In this document: positions 52,658 through 61,774 of the stretch, piece by piece
How positions within the stretch are numbered: position 1 is the first letter of the stretch
Layout of the letters: the number at the start of each line of letters is the position of its first letter
NCBI GenBank assembly: GCA_041745535.1
Contig: JBGTIS010000077.1
Location: 1 to 64,000, forward strand
Length of the DNA stretch: 64,000 nucleotides
Reading direction: 5' to 3'
Source: JBGTIS01 sp041745535
Lineage (GTDB): Bacteria > Bacteroidota > Bacteroidia > Cytophagales > Cyclobacteriaceae
Notes under the pieces: generated by a model
Database searches by the model: none
The model's input: the letters and a program-made list of their open reading frames with translations, nothing else
Told to the model about the DNA's origin: nothing
Translations under genes and position numbers: made by a program

Positions 52658-53035
52658 TTAAAAAAGCTCTTCTTCCCTTTCAAGCATCAGTATGGAGGAC
52701 TGAGGTACTATATAATATTTTTCATTGGCGTACATTACTTCCACAGCGCCATTCTGTAAAAACATCGCCAAATCACCTTCTTTGGCCTGCAATGGTATGT
52801 ATTTTACTGGTTCCTCTTTTTCTTTCCAGGGTTCATTGTCTTCATTTGGATTGGGAATGGGATAGCCAGGACCTATTTTTACCACATAACCTGTTTGTAC
52901 TTTTTCTTTTTCCTGCACCCCAGGAGGTAAAAATAAACCACTCTTGGTCTGGTCAGAACTTTTTTTGGGCCTAACCAGAATTCTGTCACCTACTATAATT
53001 AATTTTTTTAATTTACTGTCAGGAGTTACTTCCAT
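52658..53035 (-). CDS. GroES-like co-chaperonin domain protein
   Basis: 125 residues. The GroES beta barrel is seen in VGDRILVRPKKSSDQTKSGLFLPPG, GYVVKIGPGYPIPNPNED and KEGDLAMFLQNGAVEVMYANEKYYIVPQSSIL. It has a long insertion where GroES has the roof loop, and the mobile loop KSSDQTKSGLFLP lacks the usual GGI. groEL is not adjacent. This paralogue is found beside the main groES in Bacteroidota; its partner is unknown. A TACTTTTG box lies on the minus strand at 53064-53057. Confidence 0.85.
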   Translation of the reverse strand: MEVTPDSKLKKLIIVGDRILVRPKKSSDQTKSGLFLPPGVQEKEKVQTGYVVKIGPGYPIPNPNEDNEPWKEKEEPVKYIPLQAKEGDLAMFLQNGAVEVMYANEKYYIVPQSSILMLEREEELF

Positions 53036-53092
53036 TTTCTATTCAATTTCTTTTTACAAAAGTATTCAATTTTTAAGCTTTATTAAAGAACG

Positions 53093-53119
53093 ATCATTAT
53101 CATTATAAATGATAGTGAT
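53093..53119. promoter_or_regulatory. 27-bp near-perfect palindrome upstream of nuoH
   Basis: ATCATTATCATT (53093-53104), spacer ATA, AATGATAGTGAT (53108-53119): 12-bp arms with one mismatch. It lies 67 bp upstream of nuoH and 58 bp upstream of the divergent GroES-like gene. The half-sites GATAGTGAT and ATCATTATC recall Fur half-sites in reversed order. Confidence 0.5.
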
Positions 53120-53185
53120 AACAAAAACCAATCTAAAACGCGAAACATACAAAGTTGTAATTAACTTTACATCGGTTCAATTTTT

Positions 53186-54337
53186 TTGATAAAAGCTTTT
53201 GTAAATACTAGTCAGAAATCTTTATTTAATTTGACAACCTTTATATTCTTTCTTCCTTTCCTGTTATTGTTCACTGTATTGGCTGTATACGCGGAAAGGA
53301 AAATCGCGGCATTTATTCAGGACCGGCTGGGTCCGATGGAGGTTGGATACTATGGCATACTTCAAACCGTAGCGGATTTGCTAAAATTGCTGCAAAAGGA
53401 AGATATTGTGCCTAAAGCTGCTGACAGGCTTATGTTCAAGGCGGCACCCCTCATTATTTTTGTGGCTATTTTCGCTGGTTTTGCTGTAATTCCGCTTACT
53501 TCCGGTTATTCAGGGGCAGGCGTTAGTGTAGGTGTTTTTTACCTGTTGGCCATAGTTTCTTTCGATGTAATCGGTATTCTGATTGCCGGTTGGGGGTCTA
53601 ACAACAAATTTGCCCTTTTTGGTGCCTTGCGTTCCGTAGCTCAGATTATTTCATATGAAATTCCGCTCACCTTAACAGTTTTGTGTGTAGTCATTATCTC
53701 CCAAACGATGAATTTGCAGGAAATATCCTTTCAGCAGGGCATCTGGATCAATGAATTTTATGAAGCTGAGAGCATACAAAAAAATTATTTATTTGGTTTA
53801 AAAAGTTTAGGTATAGAAACTACCCACCTTGGCGGTATATTAACCTGGAATATTTTTAGAATACCATTCTTTTTTCTTGTGTTTATTATTTTTTTTATTT
53901 CATCCCTGGCAGAATGCAACCGGGCTCCCTTCGACTTACCGGAGGCGGAATCAGAACTGATTGGGGGTTACCATACTGAATATTCCGGTTTTCGCTGGTC
54001 TATGCTTATGCTTTCTGAATATGCCATGATGCTGCTGGTTAGTTTTCTGGCAGTTATTCTGTTTTTAGGAAGTTGGAATACACCTTTTATCAACCTGGGT
54101 GCGGTAAAACTGGCAACCTGGACCAGCGGAAGTCCCGGATCAATCGCGGGGCATATATGGGGCGCTTTCTGGCTCATCAGTAAAACCATGCTGATCGTTT
54201 TTTTGCAGATGTGGGTACGGTGGACCTTTCCTAGACTAAGGGTTGACCAACTCATGGCACTTTGCTGGAAATATTTAACGCCAGCGGCACTGTTGCTAAC
54301 TTTTCTTTCTGGAGTTTGGCGATTACTTATGGTTTAA
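53186..54337 (+). CDS. nuoH: NADH-quinone oxidoreductase subunit H
   Basis: 383 residues with eight or more membrane helices. Family motifs: YAERKIAAFIQDRLGPMEVG, LQTVADLLKLLQKEDIVP, RSVAQIISYEIPL, ECNRAPFDLPEAESELIGGYHTEYSG, RVDQLMALCWKYLTP. NuoH forms the quinone-binding chamber of complex I. It stands alone, while the other subunits are elsewhere. It is about 40 residues longer than usual, mainly by an insertion after MNLQEISFQQG (about 176-205). Start TTG at 53186. Confidence 0.94.
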   Translation: MIKAFVNTSQKSLFNLTTFIFFLPFLLLFTVLAVYAERKIAAFIQDRLGPMEVGYYGILQTVADLLKLLQKEDIVPKAADRLMFKAAPLIIFVAIFAGFAVIPLTSGYSGAGVSVGVFYLLAIVSFDVIGILIAGWGSNNKFALFGALRSVAQIISYEIPLTLTVLCVVIISQTMNLQEISFQQGIWINEFYEAESIQKNYLFGLKSLGIETTHLGGILTWNIFRIPFFFLVFIIFFISSLAECNRAPFDLPEAESELIGGYHTEYSGFRWSMLMLSEYAMMLLVSFLAVILFLGSWNTPFINLGAVKLATWTSGSPGSIAGHIWGAFWLISKTMLIVFLQMWVRWTFPRLRVDQLMALCWKYLTPAALLLTFLSGVWRLLMV

Positions 54338-54425
54338 TTAAAAATCACTTTCATTATTTTCGGCTTTTTCTTATCAGGATTGTAACTTCAAACTGAATAA
54401 GCAAAAACTTAACCGCGGGCTAGCT

Positions 54426-54839
54426 ATGAAAACTAAATTTCCCCCTAAAAAAGATTGGAAGGTAGGTGGGATATTTATTTTAGTACTAGTTATAATTGGA
54501 ATCCCGGTGCTACTGACAGATGATTTGCCCACCTGGTTGTATATAATTGAATTTGTTCCGGTGGTGTTTATCGGTTGGCTTTGGTTTGGTACCGCCTATA
54601 GCATTACTGATCAAACCATAAATTACCGAAGTGGACCTTTCAGGGGGAGCATACCCATATCAAAAATTAAAAGTATAAAAAAGAATGAGTTTTCCTGGAT
54701 CGGTTTGCGGCCGAGTCTTTCCTTCGATAGCCTGAAAGTTAAGTATGGTAAGTACCATGAAATTTACTTAGCTCCCGCGAACGAAAGCAAATTTCTGGAA
54801 ATAATACAGCAGTATAATCCGGACGTAATTATTAGGTAG
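54426..54839 (+). CDS. PH-domain membrane protein
   Basis: 137 residues. Two membrane helices near the N-terminus (VGGIFILVLVIIGIPVLL and TWLYIIEFVPVVFIGWLWFG) are followed by a bacterial PH-like domain: YSITDQTINYRSGPFRGSIPISKIKSIKK, SFDSLKVKYGKYHEIYLAP. The order helix pair then PH domain is common in small Bacteroidota proteins. Function unknown; 88 bp after nuoH. Confidence 0.85.
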   Translation: MKTKFPPKKDWKVGGIFILVLVIIGIPVLLTDDLPTWLYIIEFVPVVFIGWLWFGTAYSITDQTINYRSGPFRGSIPISKIKSIKKNEFSWIGLRPSLSFDSLKVKYGKYHEIYLAPANESKFLEIIQQYNPDVIIR

Positions 54840-54870
54840 AGAAATAATTTTAGAATACCTAAAGTATACT

Positions 54871-55656
54871 TTATCGCATCTTCATTTCTTCCTCATTGTA
54901 GATCATAAAATCCAGATTTTTCTGAATAATCATCTCCTGGGTATCCAAATCAAAACATAAAAGGCTTCCAAAATCTTTTTCACCGTTGTAGAATACACAA
55001 CCATTGTCCAAAGGAATTACATCGCTATCGCATTCAATTTCATCTACAATTACATTCAAAGGTAACGGAGTGTGGCCATGAATGATTTTTTTTCCATTTA
55101 GAAAATTTTCGTCAATCTCATAATCCCTTATCCACAGCATGGATTCAAAGTCTTTGAAAGGCTCGTTGGATTTGAAATTAAACCCGGCATGAACTATGTA
55201 GCACTTGTCAAGTTCAAAGTAATAAACAGTTTTCTCTATAAAATTTAGGTATTTCGGTTTTATTTTTCCGTTATCACCCAGTAGCGAATTGGTATTGTTC
55301 CGATCCAGATAATATTTAAGTTCAAGAGAGGAACTGAAATGGGCGTGTTCGAGTAACATTTGTTCGTGATTACCCCGTAAAGGAAAAATATTATAGCCTT
55401 CATCAATTAACTCTATGATAATATCTAAAACCGCCGCGCTATCTGGTCCTCGGTCTATATAATCGCCCAGGAAGAAAAGTTGATCTTTCCGGGTAAGTCG
55501 CAGGTGATTGAGTAAGCCAATAAAAGTATTAATACAGCCATGGATGTCAGGAATTATCAACCTTCTGCCTTTATTGCCTTGTTTGTGGATATAGTAATAA
55601 TCAAACGCGAAATTTTTATTCTTTCCTAGTAAAAGTTTATAGAGCCAATTTCTCAA
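54871..55656 (-). CDS. Serine/threonine-type metallophosphoesterase (PrpE/ApaH-like)
   Basis: 261 residues. Metal-site motifs: IIPDIHGC, FFLGDYIDRGPDSA, LRGNHEQM, VHAGF, IHGHTPLP. All ligands of the PPP phosphatase fold are there. The cap region between residues 100 and 170 is short. It may act on phosphoproteins or diadenosine polyphosphates; the sequence does not decide. Single gene; 231 bp of AT-rich sequence lie upstream. Confidence 0.92.
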   Translation of the reverse strand: MRNWLYKLLLGKNKNFAFDYYYIHKQGNKGRRLIIPDIHGCINTFIGLLNHLRLTRKDQLFFLGDYIDRGPDSAAVLDIIIELIDEGYNIFPLRGNHEQMLLEHAHFSSSLELKYYLDRNNTNSLLGDNGKIKPKYLNFIEKTVYYFELDKCYIVHAGFNFKSNEPFKDFESMLWIRDYEIDENFLNGKKIIHGHTPLPLNVIVDEIECDSDVIPLDNGCVFYNGEKDFGSLLCFDLDTQEMIIQKNLDFMIYNEEEMKMR

Positions 55657-55887
55657 AACAAAAATAGATTTAGGAAGTTGCTGAAAAAGATTAAACTAAA
55701 ATTTATTAATTTCCGAATGGAATAAGTACCAGTTAAAAAGTGTTAAAGAACCGTTTTGATTTTTTTATGTTTTAAACCTAAGCGAAAATAATAAATTGTT
55801 AAAAATTATTACCTTTCTATACTAGAATAAATAACCTCAAACTCACTAGTTTTATACAATTTTATTAAATTCTCAGATTTTATTAAA

Positions 55888-56490
55888 ATGGCATATTTGA
55901 CCATCGGTAAAAGACTTACTGATATTTTTTTGTCGCTTATTCTACTTTTTATACTGGTACCGGTAATCCTACTGGTTTGTTTGAGCCTTTTATTGTTAAC
56001 AGGAAAATGGCCTGTTTTCGTTCAGAAAAGACCAGGAAAAAATTTAAGAATTTTCAGGCTCTACAAAATAAGAACCATGTATGACCAAACAAATCCTGTG
56101 CTATCTAATTTCTGTTTTTTTCTGCGCAGGCATTCCATTGATGAGTTGCCCCAGCTTATTAATATTTTGAGAGGTGATATGGCACTGGTAGGACCGAGGC
56201 CACTATTAGAGGAATATTTACCCCTATATAATAATTTTCAAAGAAAACGGCACCAGGTTAGACCGGGTATTACAGGGCTGGCCCAAATACAAGGCCGGAA
56301 CGCGATTTCCTGGGAAAAAAAATTTGATCTGGATGTCTGGTATACCCAACATATCAGCTTTTCACTGGATCGCAAAATTTTGCTTAAAAGTCTCCGGGCA
56401 GTCTGGTCGCCTATTAATGTAAGGGAACAGGGCCTGCATGACCATGAAAAGTTCAGGGGTAATCCGCCACTTTTAAATGTTCAGCTATGA
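55888..56490 (+). CDS. PglC/WcaJ-type phosphoglycosyl transferase
   Basis: 200 residues, the small PglC-like form. Re-entrant membrane helix near the N-terminus (FLSLILLFILVPVILLVCLS), VFVQKRPGKNLRIFRLYKIRTMYD, the catalytic Asp-Glu in HSIDELPQLINILRGDMALVGPRP, and RPGITGLAQIQGRN. It transfers a phospho-sugar to undecaprenyl phosphate, the first step of a surface glycan or glycoprotein. The stop overlaps the next start (ATGA), so it is coupled to the fused PglD-PglE-like gene, which suggests the sugar is a diacetylated amino sugar of the bacillosamine type. Confidence 0.93.
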   Translation: MAYLTIGKRLTDIFLSLILLFILVPVILLVCLSLLLLTGKWPVFVQKRPGKNLRIFRLYKIRTMYDQTNPVLSNFCFFLRRHSIDELPQLINILRGDMALVGPRPLLEEYLPLYNNFQRKRHQVRPGITGLAQIQGRNAISWEKKFDLDVWYTQHISFSLDRKILLKSLRAVWSPINVREQGLHDHEKFRGNPPLLNVQL

Positions 56491-58259
56491 TTATTTTTGG
56501 TGCGGGCGGTCATGGTAAGGTAATTATCGATTGTCTGGAAAGCCTGACTGCCGAAAGTTCCGCAACCCAAATTGAGGCTGTAATAGATGAGAAATTTTCC
56601 AAAAAGCAGATTTATCAGTATCCAGTTTATCACAACTATTCTCCTGATTTCCTGCCGCATTCACAAGTGATTATTGCCATTGGTGACAATACGGTGAGGA
56701 AAAATATTGCCATAAAAATAGCCCATCAATCTGGAAATATAATCCATCCTTCGGCACTTGTAAGCCCAAAATGTAATATAGGGGAAGGCACTGTGATATT
56801 GCATAAGGCCATTGTACAGGCAGATGTGAACCTGGGAAAGCATGTAATTGTGAATACCCTGGCTTTGGTTGAGCACGATTGTTTCGTGGAAGATTATGCT
56901 CATATTGGCCCTCGCGCCACATTATGCGGCAATGTTCAGGTAGGAGAGGGAACTTTGGTAGGAGCAGGTGCCATTGTTTTACCGGGCATAAAGATAGGTA
57001 AATGGGCTATAATAGGTGCAGGGGCTATTGTTTCCAAAGATGTTAAGAATTTTAAAACCATAATAGGCCAACCTACCGTTTTTCAAAACCATCCTCAGGA
57101 ACCGGATACAGTTAACAAAATATACATATCTCCACCTCATTTGGGTAACCAGGAGATCCAAAAGGTTTTTAATGTGTTCACCAGCAACTGGATAGCGCCA
57201 GCCGGTAAAGCCCTTTCCGAATTTGAAGAAAAGGTATGCCAGGCCACGGGGGCCAGATATGCCTTAGCCGTCAGTTCCGGAACGGCAGCCATTCATTTGG
57301 CATTGCAGGTGCTGGGTGTGGGAAGTTATGATGAGGTCATTTGTCCTACCTTTACGTTTGCCGCAACAGTTAATCCAATTTTATACCAGGGTGCTACCCC
57401 GGTTTTTTTAGATTGTGAAGCGGAAACCTGGAATATCAATCCTCATCAGCTTGAACGCGCGATTCTTTCAGGTATCAACAGGAAGAAGAAACCCAAAGTT
57501 ATAATTGTCGCGCATTGTTATGGCATGCCTGCCAGGATGCAGGAAATTATGGCGATTGCCAGCCAATATCAGATTCCGGTAATAGAAGATGCCGCGGCAG
57601 CTTTGGGTAGTACTTATAATGGCAAACACATCGGTACTTTTGGGCAAATGGGAATTTATTCATTTAATGGTAACAAAATAATTACCACCGGGGGTGGGGG
57701 CGTGCTGGTCTCTGATAAAGCTGAATTTATTGAAAAAGCCAGGTTTCTGGCTTCTCAGGCATATACCAGATCGAATTATCCTTACTACCATTGGGATGAA
57801 ATTGGATATAATTACCGAATGAGTAATTTGCTGGCGGCAGTGGGAGTCGGGCAATTGGAATTATTGGAAGAAAGAATAGGAGCACGGCGGGGAATTTTTG
57901 ATTTCTACCGGCAGAATCTGTCTGATAAATCGAATGAAAATCTGAGTTTTCAAACAGAACCGGATAACCACTATTCCAATCGCTGGTTAACCTGCCTGTT
58001 ATTGGATCGATCTGAACCGGAGCATCTGATTTCAACTACAAAGATACGGGAAGCACTACATTGCGAAGGTATTGAAAGTAGGTTTTTATGGCAGCCATTG
58101 CATTTGCAGCCGATATACCAGAAATATCTTTATTTCGGAGAACAAACTGCCGAGAAATTATTTAAAAAAGGTTTGGCCCTGCCATCAGGATCAAACCTTC
58201 ATGAAATTCAGCTCAGGAAAATAGCGAATATTATTCTGAAAGCGATTGATTATTTATAA
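56487..58259 (+). CDS. Fused sugar N-acetyltransferase (PglD-like) and DegT-type aminotransferase (PglE-like)
   Basis: 590 residues in one frame. Residues 1-205: IIFGAGGHGKVIIDCLE and a hexapeptide helix with the catalytic His in LVEHDCFVEDYAHIG near 129, as in NeuD/PglD. Residues 213-590: a complete PLP aminotransferase, NKIYISPPHLG, LAVSSGTAAIHLAL, VIEDAAAALGSTYNGKHIGTFG and Lys in SFNGNKIITTGGGG near 396. The junction is seamless: where the free enzyme begins with Met, this chain has Val-Asn-Lys. PglE makes the 4-amino sugar from the 4-keto sugar and PglD acetylates it, so the fusion joins two successive steps. A PglF-type dehydratase is not in view. Confidence 0.93.
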   Translation: MIIFGAGGHGKVIIDCLESLTAESSATQIEAVIDEKFSKKQIYQYPVYHNYSPDFLPHSQVIIAIGDNTVRKNIAIKIAHQSGNIIHPSALVSPKCNIGEGTVILHKAIVQADVNLGKHVIVNTLALVEHDCFVEDYAHIGPRATLCGNVQVGEGTLVGAGAIVLPGIKIGKWAIIGAGAIVSKDVKNFKTIIGQPTVFQNHPQEPDTVNKIYISPPHLGNQEIQKVFNVFTSNWIAPAGKALSEFEEKVCQATGARYALAVSSGTAAIHLALQVLGVGSYDEVICPTFTFAATVNPILYQGATPVFLDCEAETWNINPHQLERAILSGINRKKKPKVIIVAHCYGMPARMQEIMAIASQYQIPVIEDAAAALGSTYNGKHIGTFGQMGIYSFNGNKIITTGGGGVLVSDKAEFIEKARFLASQAYTRSNYPYYHWDEIGYNYRMSNLLAAVGVGQLELLEERIGARRGIFDFYRQNLSDKSNENLSFQTEPDNHYSNRWLTCLLLDRSEPEHLISTTKIREALHCEGIESRFLWQPLHLQPIYQKYLYFGEQTAEKLFKKGLALPSGSNLHEIQLRKIANIILKAIDYL

Positions 58260-59170
58260 GTACTGATAATTTTCAACTCCTTTACCAGTTGTTGATTTTC
58301 AATAGGCAACAAGGGCAATGCCTCTCTCTGGTTTCGGTTAATCATATAAAACTGATCATTGTACGATAGGAACAGGCGGGTACCATCCGCATTATTAAGC
58401 GCCAGAATTTCGTACGGTATACCCTTAAAATCACCATACAGGAACAATTTATTATCGTAATATTGGTAATGGAAATCATATCTGTCGTCCAGAATGTTTT
58501 GAATCTCAACTTTTTCCGTTGAACTCCGGTTGACTTCCGAAAGATCTTTTTTCGGCATATCGATGTCATCAAAATCACGGTTTTGAAAACTATCGTCGAA
58601 TTCATTGATAACTTCTGGTTTTATAATGTCAGGTAGCACCGGCACCAATGATTTTTCCTTTATTTTGAGTGAAGGCGTATTTTCAGGCCTGGGATTTACC
58701 TTTGGCGTATTTTCAACAGCTTTTTCTGTCTTATCCGATAAAAGGGATTTCTCATCAGTTATTTGAGCAGGCTTCGGAACGGACAGAAATTCCTGCTGAT
58801 TGATTGTATGCCGCGTATTGTCTAATTGGACAATGGGGTCAGTTTGTTCGTTAGATTCTCGGATCTCAGGTAAATGAAAATAGGCGATAAGGCCTAATGA
58901 AACCGTAGCCAATCCGCCAGCGAACCACTTCAAATTTGCCATAGAATACCAAAAAGGAGAAGTATCGATAGGAACCGCATCAAGCCTTGCTTTCAGTTCA
59001 GCTTTACGTACTTCAGCCAGGGAACTGACAATTTGCCGTTGGAGGTTAATTTCACCTTGCAACAAAGGGTCCTGCTGAATTTGCTGCTCAAAGGCAAGCC
59101 TCTCTTCCAGATTTAGCTTATTTTTAAGATAAGCATCCATATATTCAAAATTTGGGATTCTTCTGTTCAT
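58250..59170 (-). CDS. Membrane anti-sigma-like protein
   Basis: 306 residues. The cytosolic N-terminus FEYMDAYLKNKLNLEERLAFEQQIQQDP has the form of Bacteroidota anti-sigma factors; a membrane helix is at about 76-97 (WFAGGLATVSLGLIAYFHL); the periplasmic part is charged and of low complexity, with an ordered end YDNKLFLYGDFKGIPYEILAL. It starts two bases after the sigma gene ends, so the two form a unit. Its last ten bases overlap the convergent aminotransferase fusion gene. Confidence 0.8.
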   Translation of the reverse strand: MNRRIPNFEYMDAYLKNKLNLEERLAFEQQIQQDPLLQGEINLQRQIVSSLAEVRKAELKARLDAVPIDTSPFWYSMANLKWFAGGLATVSLGLIAYFHLPEIRESNEQTDPIVQLDNTRHTINQQEFLSVPKPAQITDEKSLLSDKTEKAVENTPKVNPRPENTPSLKIKEKSLVPVLPDIIKPEVINEFDDSFQNRDFDDIDMPKKDLSEVNRSSTEKVEIQNILDDRYDFHYQYYDNKLFLYGDFKGIPYEILALNNADGTRLFLSYNDQFYMINRNQREALPLLPIENQQLVKELKIISTYK

Positions 59171-59171
59171 A

Positions 59172-59711
59172 TTAATCCAGGAAATCGCTGGCTGAGTATT
59201 TCGCTTTAACTAAACTGTCTAACTTTTTTTTACATTTATATTTTCTGGTCTTGGTTGTGTCGGGGTTCGCAAACCCTAACTTGGTTGTAATATCCTGCAT
59301 GGACATGTCATCAAAATAATAATAAGTTAACAATTTTCGGCAGGTTTCATCCAATTTTTTAATACAAGTATGTATAATTTTAGCACGTTCTTCCGTTTCA
59401 CTGTCCATCCATTCAACACCATCTTTCTCTTCATTGGATAGTCTACTCTTTCTGTCCAGTTCTTTTCTCCATAAATTCTGGCAAACACTATACAAATAGG
59501 TACTGATTTTTGATGTTAGAATCAGTTTATTGCTTGTAACATTTTGCCAGAAAACAATTAGCGCATCCTGAAAAATATCTTTTGCTTCTTCTTCCGAACC
59601 ATTATTTCTAATGATAAGATTGGTCATCATTTTATAGTACTTCTTGTATAAGTACTCGAGCGCCTCCTCATTTCCCCTGCATATTTTTTCCAGAACCTCC
59701 TTGTCTTTCAT
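59172..59711 (-). CDS. ECF-type RNA polymerase sigma factor
   Basis: 179 residues. Region 2: ALEYLYKKYYKMMTNLIIRNNGSEEEAKDIFQDALIVFWQ; region 4: LDETCRKLLTYYYFDDMSMQDITTKLGFANPDTTKTRKYKCKKKL. The helix-turn-helix TTKLGFANPDTTKTRKYKC is the form of the Bacteroidota group whose regulator is the gene next to it. It is distinct from the sigma factor at 15.9 kb, and the two modules are the only transcription regulators of this kind in the window. Confidence 0.92.
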   Translation of the reverse strand: MKDKEVLEKICRGNEEALEYLYKKYYKMMTNLIIRNNGSEEEAKDIFQDALIVFWQNVTSNKLILTSKISTYLYSVCQNLWRKELDRKSRLSNEEKDGVEWMDSETEERAKIIHTCIKKLDETCRKLLTYYYFDDMSMQDITTKLGFANPDTTKTRKYKCKKKLDSLVKAKYSASDFLD

Positions 59712-59978
59712 TTCAAAAAAGCTTTCGCTTTATTTTTAATACGATTCAGAGGCATTTGGTAACCCCTGTTGTAGTATTTAAATGTTTATAATTCCTTTTG
59801 TATGAGTAAAAAAAAGAATAATTTTTTTGCCCAGATAACTGTTATTCACCTTTAAAAATTTATCAGGTTATGACCCAATATATTAAAAATTGCCTTTTTT
59901 ATAAAGGAATATTCAATTTACTGTGTGCAGCGTAATTTTTATAAAGATTAAAAAGCTTTAAAGTATTAAAGTATATTC

Positions 59979-60446
59979 TTATGGTTGACAATTCTCAAGT
60001 AAATCGGAGACCTTTTTTACCTCTATCAAACCATATTGGTTTCCCCAGCTATTGTAGATATAGGTAGCTATTTCGGCTATATCAATATTAGTAAGACTGC
60101 TATTGGCTGGCATCTTCATATTATAACCAATACCATTTACAATAATTTCTCCTTCTAATCCGGTTTTGATACTGCAGAGGGTACGGGGCAGGTTCTCCAG
60201 CATAAAATCAGATCCGGCCAAGGGCGGATACAGGCGGGCCAGGCCCTTTCCATCTTCCAAATGGCAATTGCCGCAATGTCGCGAATAAAGCTGCTGCCCT
60301 CCAACCAGATACTGTTGAAATTTTACATCATCACTGGCTGTGTTACCAGTAGAAGCTGATTGCTCCGCACCAGGATTACATCCGGAAATGAAAATTAAAT
60401 ACACAATTACCGAAAAAAAGAGTAGTATGTAATTAAACCTCGGCAT
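59979..60446 (-). CDS. Class I cytochrome c lipoprotein
   Basis: 155 residues. Lipoprotein signal (YILLFFSVIVYLIFISGC), then a single heme site CGNCH near 58 and the Met ligand in YNMKMPANSSL. DIAEIATYIYNSWGN is the last helix of class I cytochromes. It is an electron carrier anchored on the outside of the inner membrane. It overlaps the SCO gene by 14 bp; both are probably co-transcribed and linked to oxidase assembly or function. Confidence 0.93.
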   Translation of the reverse strand: MPRFNYILLFFSVIVYLIFISGCNPGAEQSASTGNTASDDVKFQQYLVGGQQLYSRHCGNCHLEDGKGLARLYPPLAGSDFMLENLPRTLCSIKTGLEGEIIVNGIGYNMKMPANSSLTNIDIAEIATYIYNSWGNQYGLIEVKKVSDLLENCQP

Positions 60447-61128
60447 GGTACTCTTTTAATAGTCTGCGCATGTCTTTCATCATTTTGTCAACTTCTTCAG
60501 GTTTCGTTCCATCGTACATGCCCCTGATCCGTTTATCTTCGTCAACCAGAATAAAAGCACCGCTGTGCAGGTAGCCACCTTGTTCATTGTCATCTTCCAT
60601 GGCGGTTACCATATAACTTTTCTGACCAATGTCATAAATTTTATCTTTATCGCCGGTAATAAAATGCCATTTGTTGCTTTTTACGCCGAGTCGTTCGGCA
60701 AAATCATGCAGCAAAGCCACCGTATCGTACTCCGGATCAATAGAATGTGATAAAAAAGCCACATGGTCGTTGTTTTCAAATTCTTTGTACACACGCAGCA
60801 TTTGTGCCTTCATCAGCGGGCAAATGGTAGGACAGGTGGTAAAGAAAAAATCAGCCACATAAATTTTACCTTTAAAAGTTTCAGGTGTAACCAAATTACT
60901 GTCCTGATCTATGAATTTATAATCACCTATCGTATGATAAACGGTGTCTACCTCAACCTGGTCATTCACTGTTTTTTCAACATAATCAACCCTGCCAAGA
61001 ATGGGTAATTTAGCCTCGGAAGTTCTATTTCCATCCGACGAGCAGGCATTCAAAGTATACAATGCAAGTCCGATCTGGAGAAAGAATAAATACTGGCCGT
61101 TTATTCGTTTATTGTTCAAGAATTTCAT
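60433..61128 (-). CDS. SCO family copper chaperone lipoprotein
   Basis: 231 residues. Lipobox LNAC, then a thioredoxin fold with the copper-binding CxxxC in FFTTCPTICPLMK and the His ligand in YLHSGAFILVDED. SCO proteins bring copper to the CuA site of cytochrome c oxidase. Order in the operon: SCO, cytochrome c, both minus strand; HemJ lies upstream by 106 bp. The set suggests respiratory chain assembly. Confidence 0.93.
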   Translation of the reverse strand: MKFLNNKRINGQYLFFLQIGLALYTLNACSSDGNRTSEAKLPILGRVDYVEKTVNDQVEVDTVYHTIGDYKFIDQDSNLVTPETFKGKIYVADFFFTTCPTICPLMKAQMLRVYKEFENNDHVAFLSHSIDPEYDTVALLHDFAERLGVKSNKWHFITGDKDKIYDIGQKSYMVTAMEDDNEQGGYLHSGAFILVDEDKRIRGMYDGTKPEEVDKMMKDMRRLLKEYHAEV

Positions 61129-61234
61129 TTCAATTATGTTTATTTCCTCTGTTTAAAATATACTGGTTTGCAATAGGTAAGGTTTAAAATTTTGCCATGG
61201 GTATCCTTTAAAAAAAATGTTATTACTTACATTT

Positions 61235-61774
61235 TCAGTCCGTTTTTTTATTTCTGATGTTTTTATATATTTTTATGGCAACCATTAGTACCGCGGTTAG
61301 AATGATTAGCCCGGCAATGCCCCACAAAAGCCCAAGGGTATTTTTAAGCACAGCCAGAAATACGATACTAAACAGAAATAGGGTAGCTATCTCATTCCAA
61401 ACCCTGAGTTTTTGAGAAGTAAGCTTTACCTGATCTTTCTGCAAATTTCTGTAAATAACATGACACAGAAAGTGGTACAGGTACAGGCCGGCCACAAAAC
61501 CCAATTTTAAGCCCAGCCAGCCCGGCAAATTTCCGTAATAATAAACTATGAAATAGGTGCCCATCCCCAGTGTAATGATGGCCGAGGGCCAGGTAATCCC
61601 ATTCCATAGCAATCGGGACATGTGTTTGAATTGTTTGATTAAAATTGATCGCTCAGGTTCCGGTTTTTCATAGGCTTCGGTTTGGTAAATAAACAGCCTT
61701 ACAATATAAAATAACCCTGCAAACCAGGTAACTACAAAAATTATATGTAAAGCTTTGATGTAGGTATAAGTCAT
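61235..61774 (-). CDS. hemJ: HemJ-type protoporphyrinogen oxidase / CopD-family protein
   Basis: 179 residues from the ATG at 61774, where the first helix begins (YIKALHIIFVVTWFAGLFYIVRLF). The conserved His in ALHIIF and the Lys in LKLGFVAGLYLYHF are those essential in HemJ. Four membrane helices are followed by an extra one (about 140-170) that is not in the shortest members. It oxidises protoporphyrinogen IX in heme synthesis. Its place beside cytochrome c and SCO genes fits. Confidence 0.85.
   Translation of the reverse strand: MTYTYIKALHIIFVVTWFAGLFYIVRLFIYQTEAYEKPEPERSILIKQFKHMSRLLWNGITWPSAIITLGMGTYFIVYYYGNLPGWLGLKLGFVAGLYLYHFLCHVIYRNLQKDQVKLTSQKLRVWNEIATLFLFSIVFLAVLKNTLGLLWGIAGLIILTAVLMVAIKIYKNIRNKKTD

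Noticed and set aside
53093..53119. Firm call of a Fur box
   Set aside because: The half-sites are in reversed order compared with the consensus and the gene is not an iron uptake gene; kept only as an unidentified palindrome.
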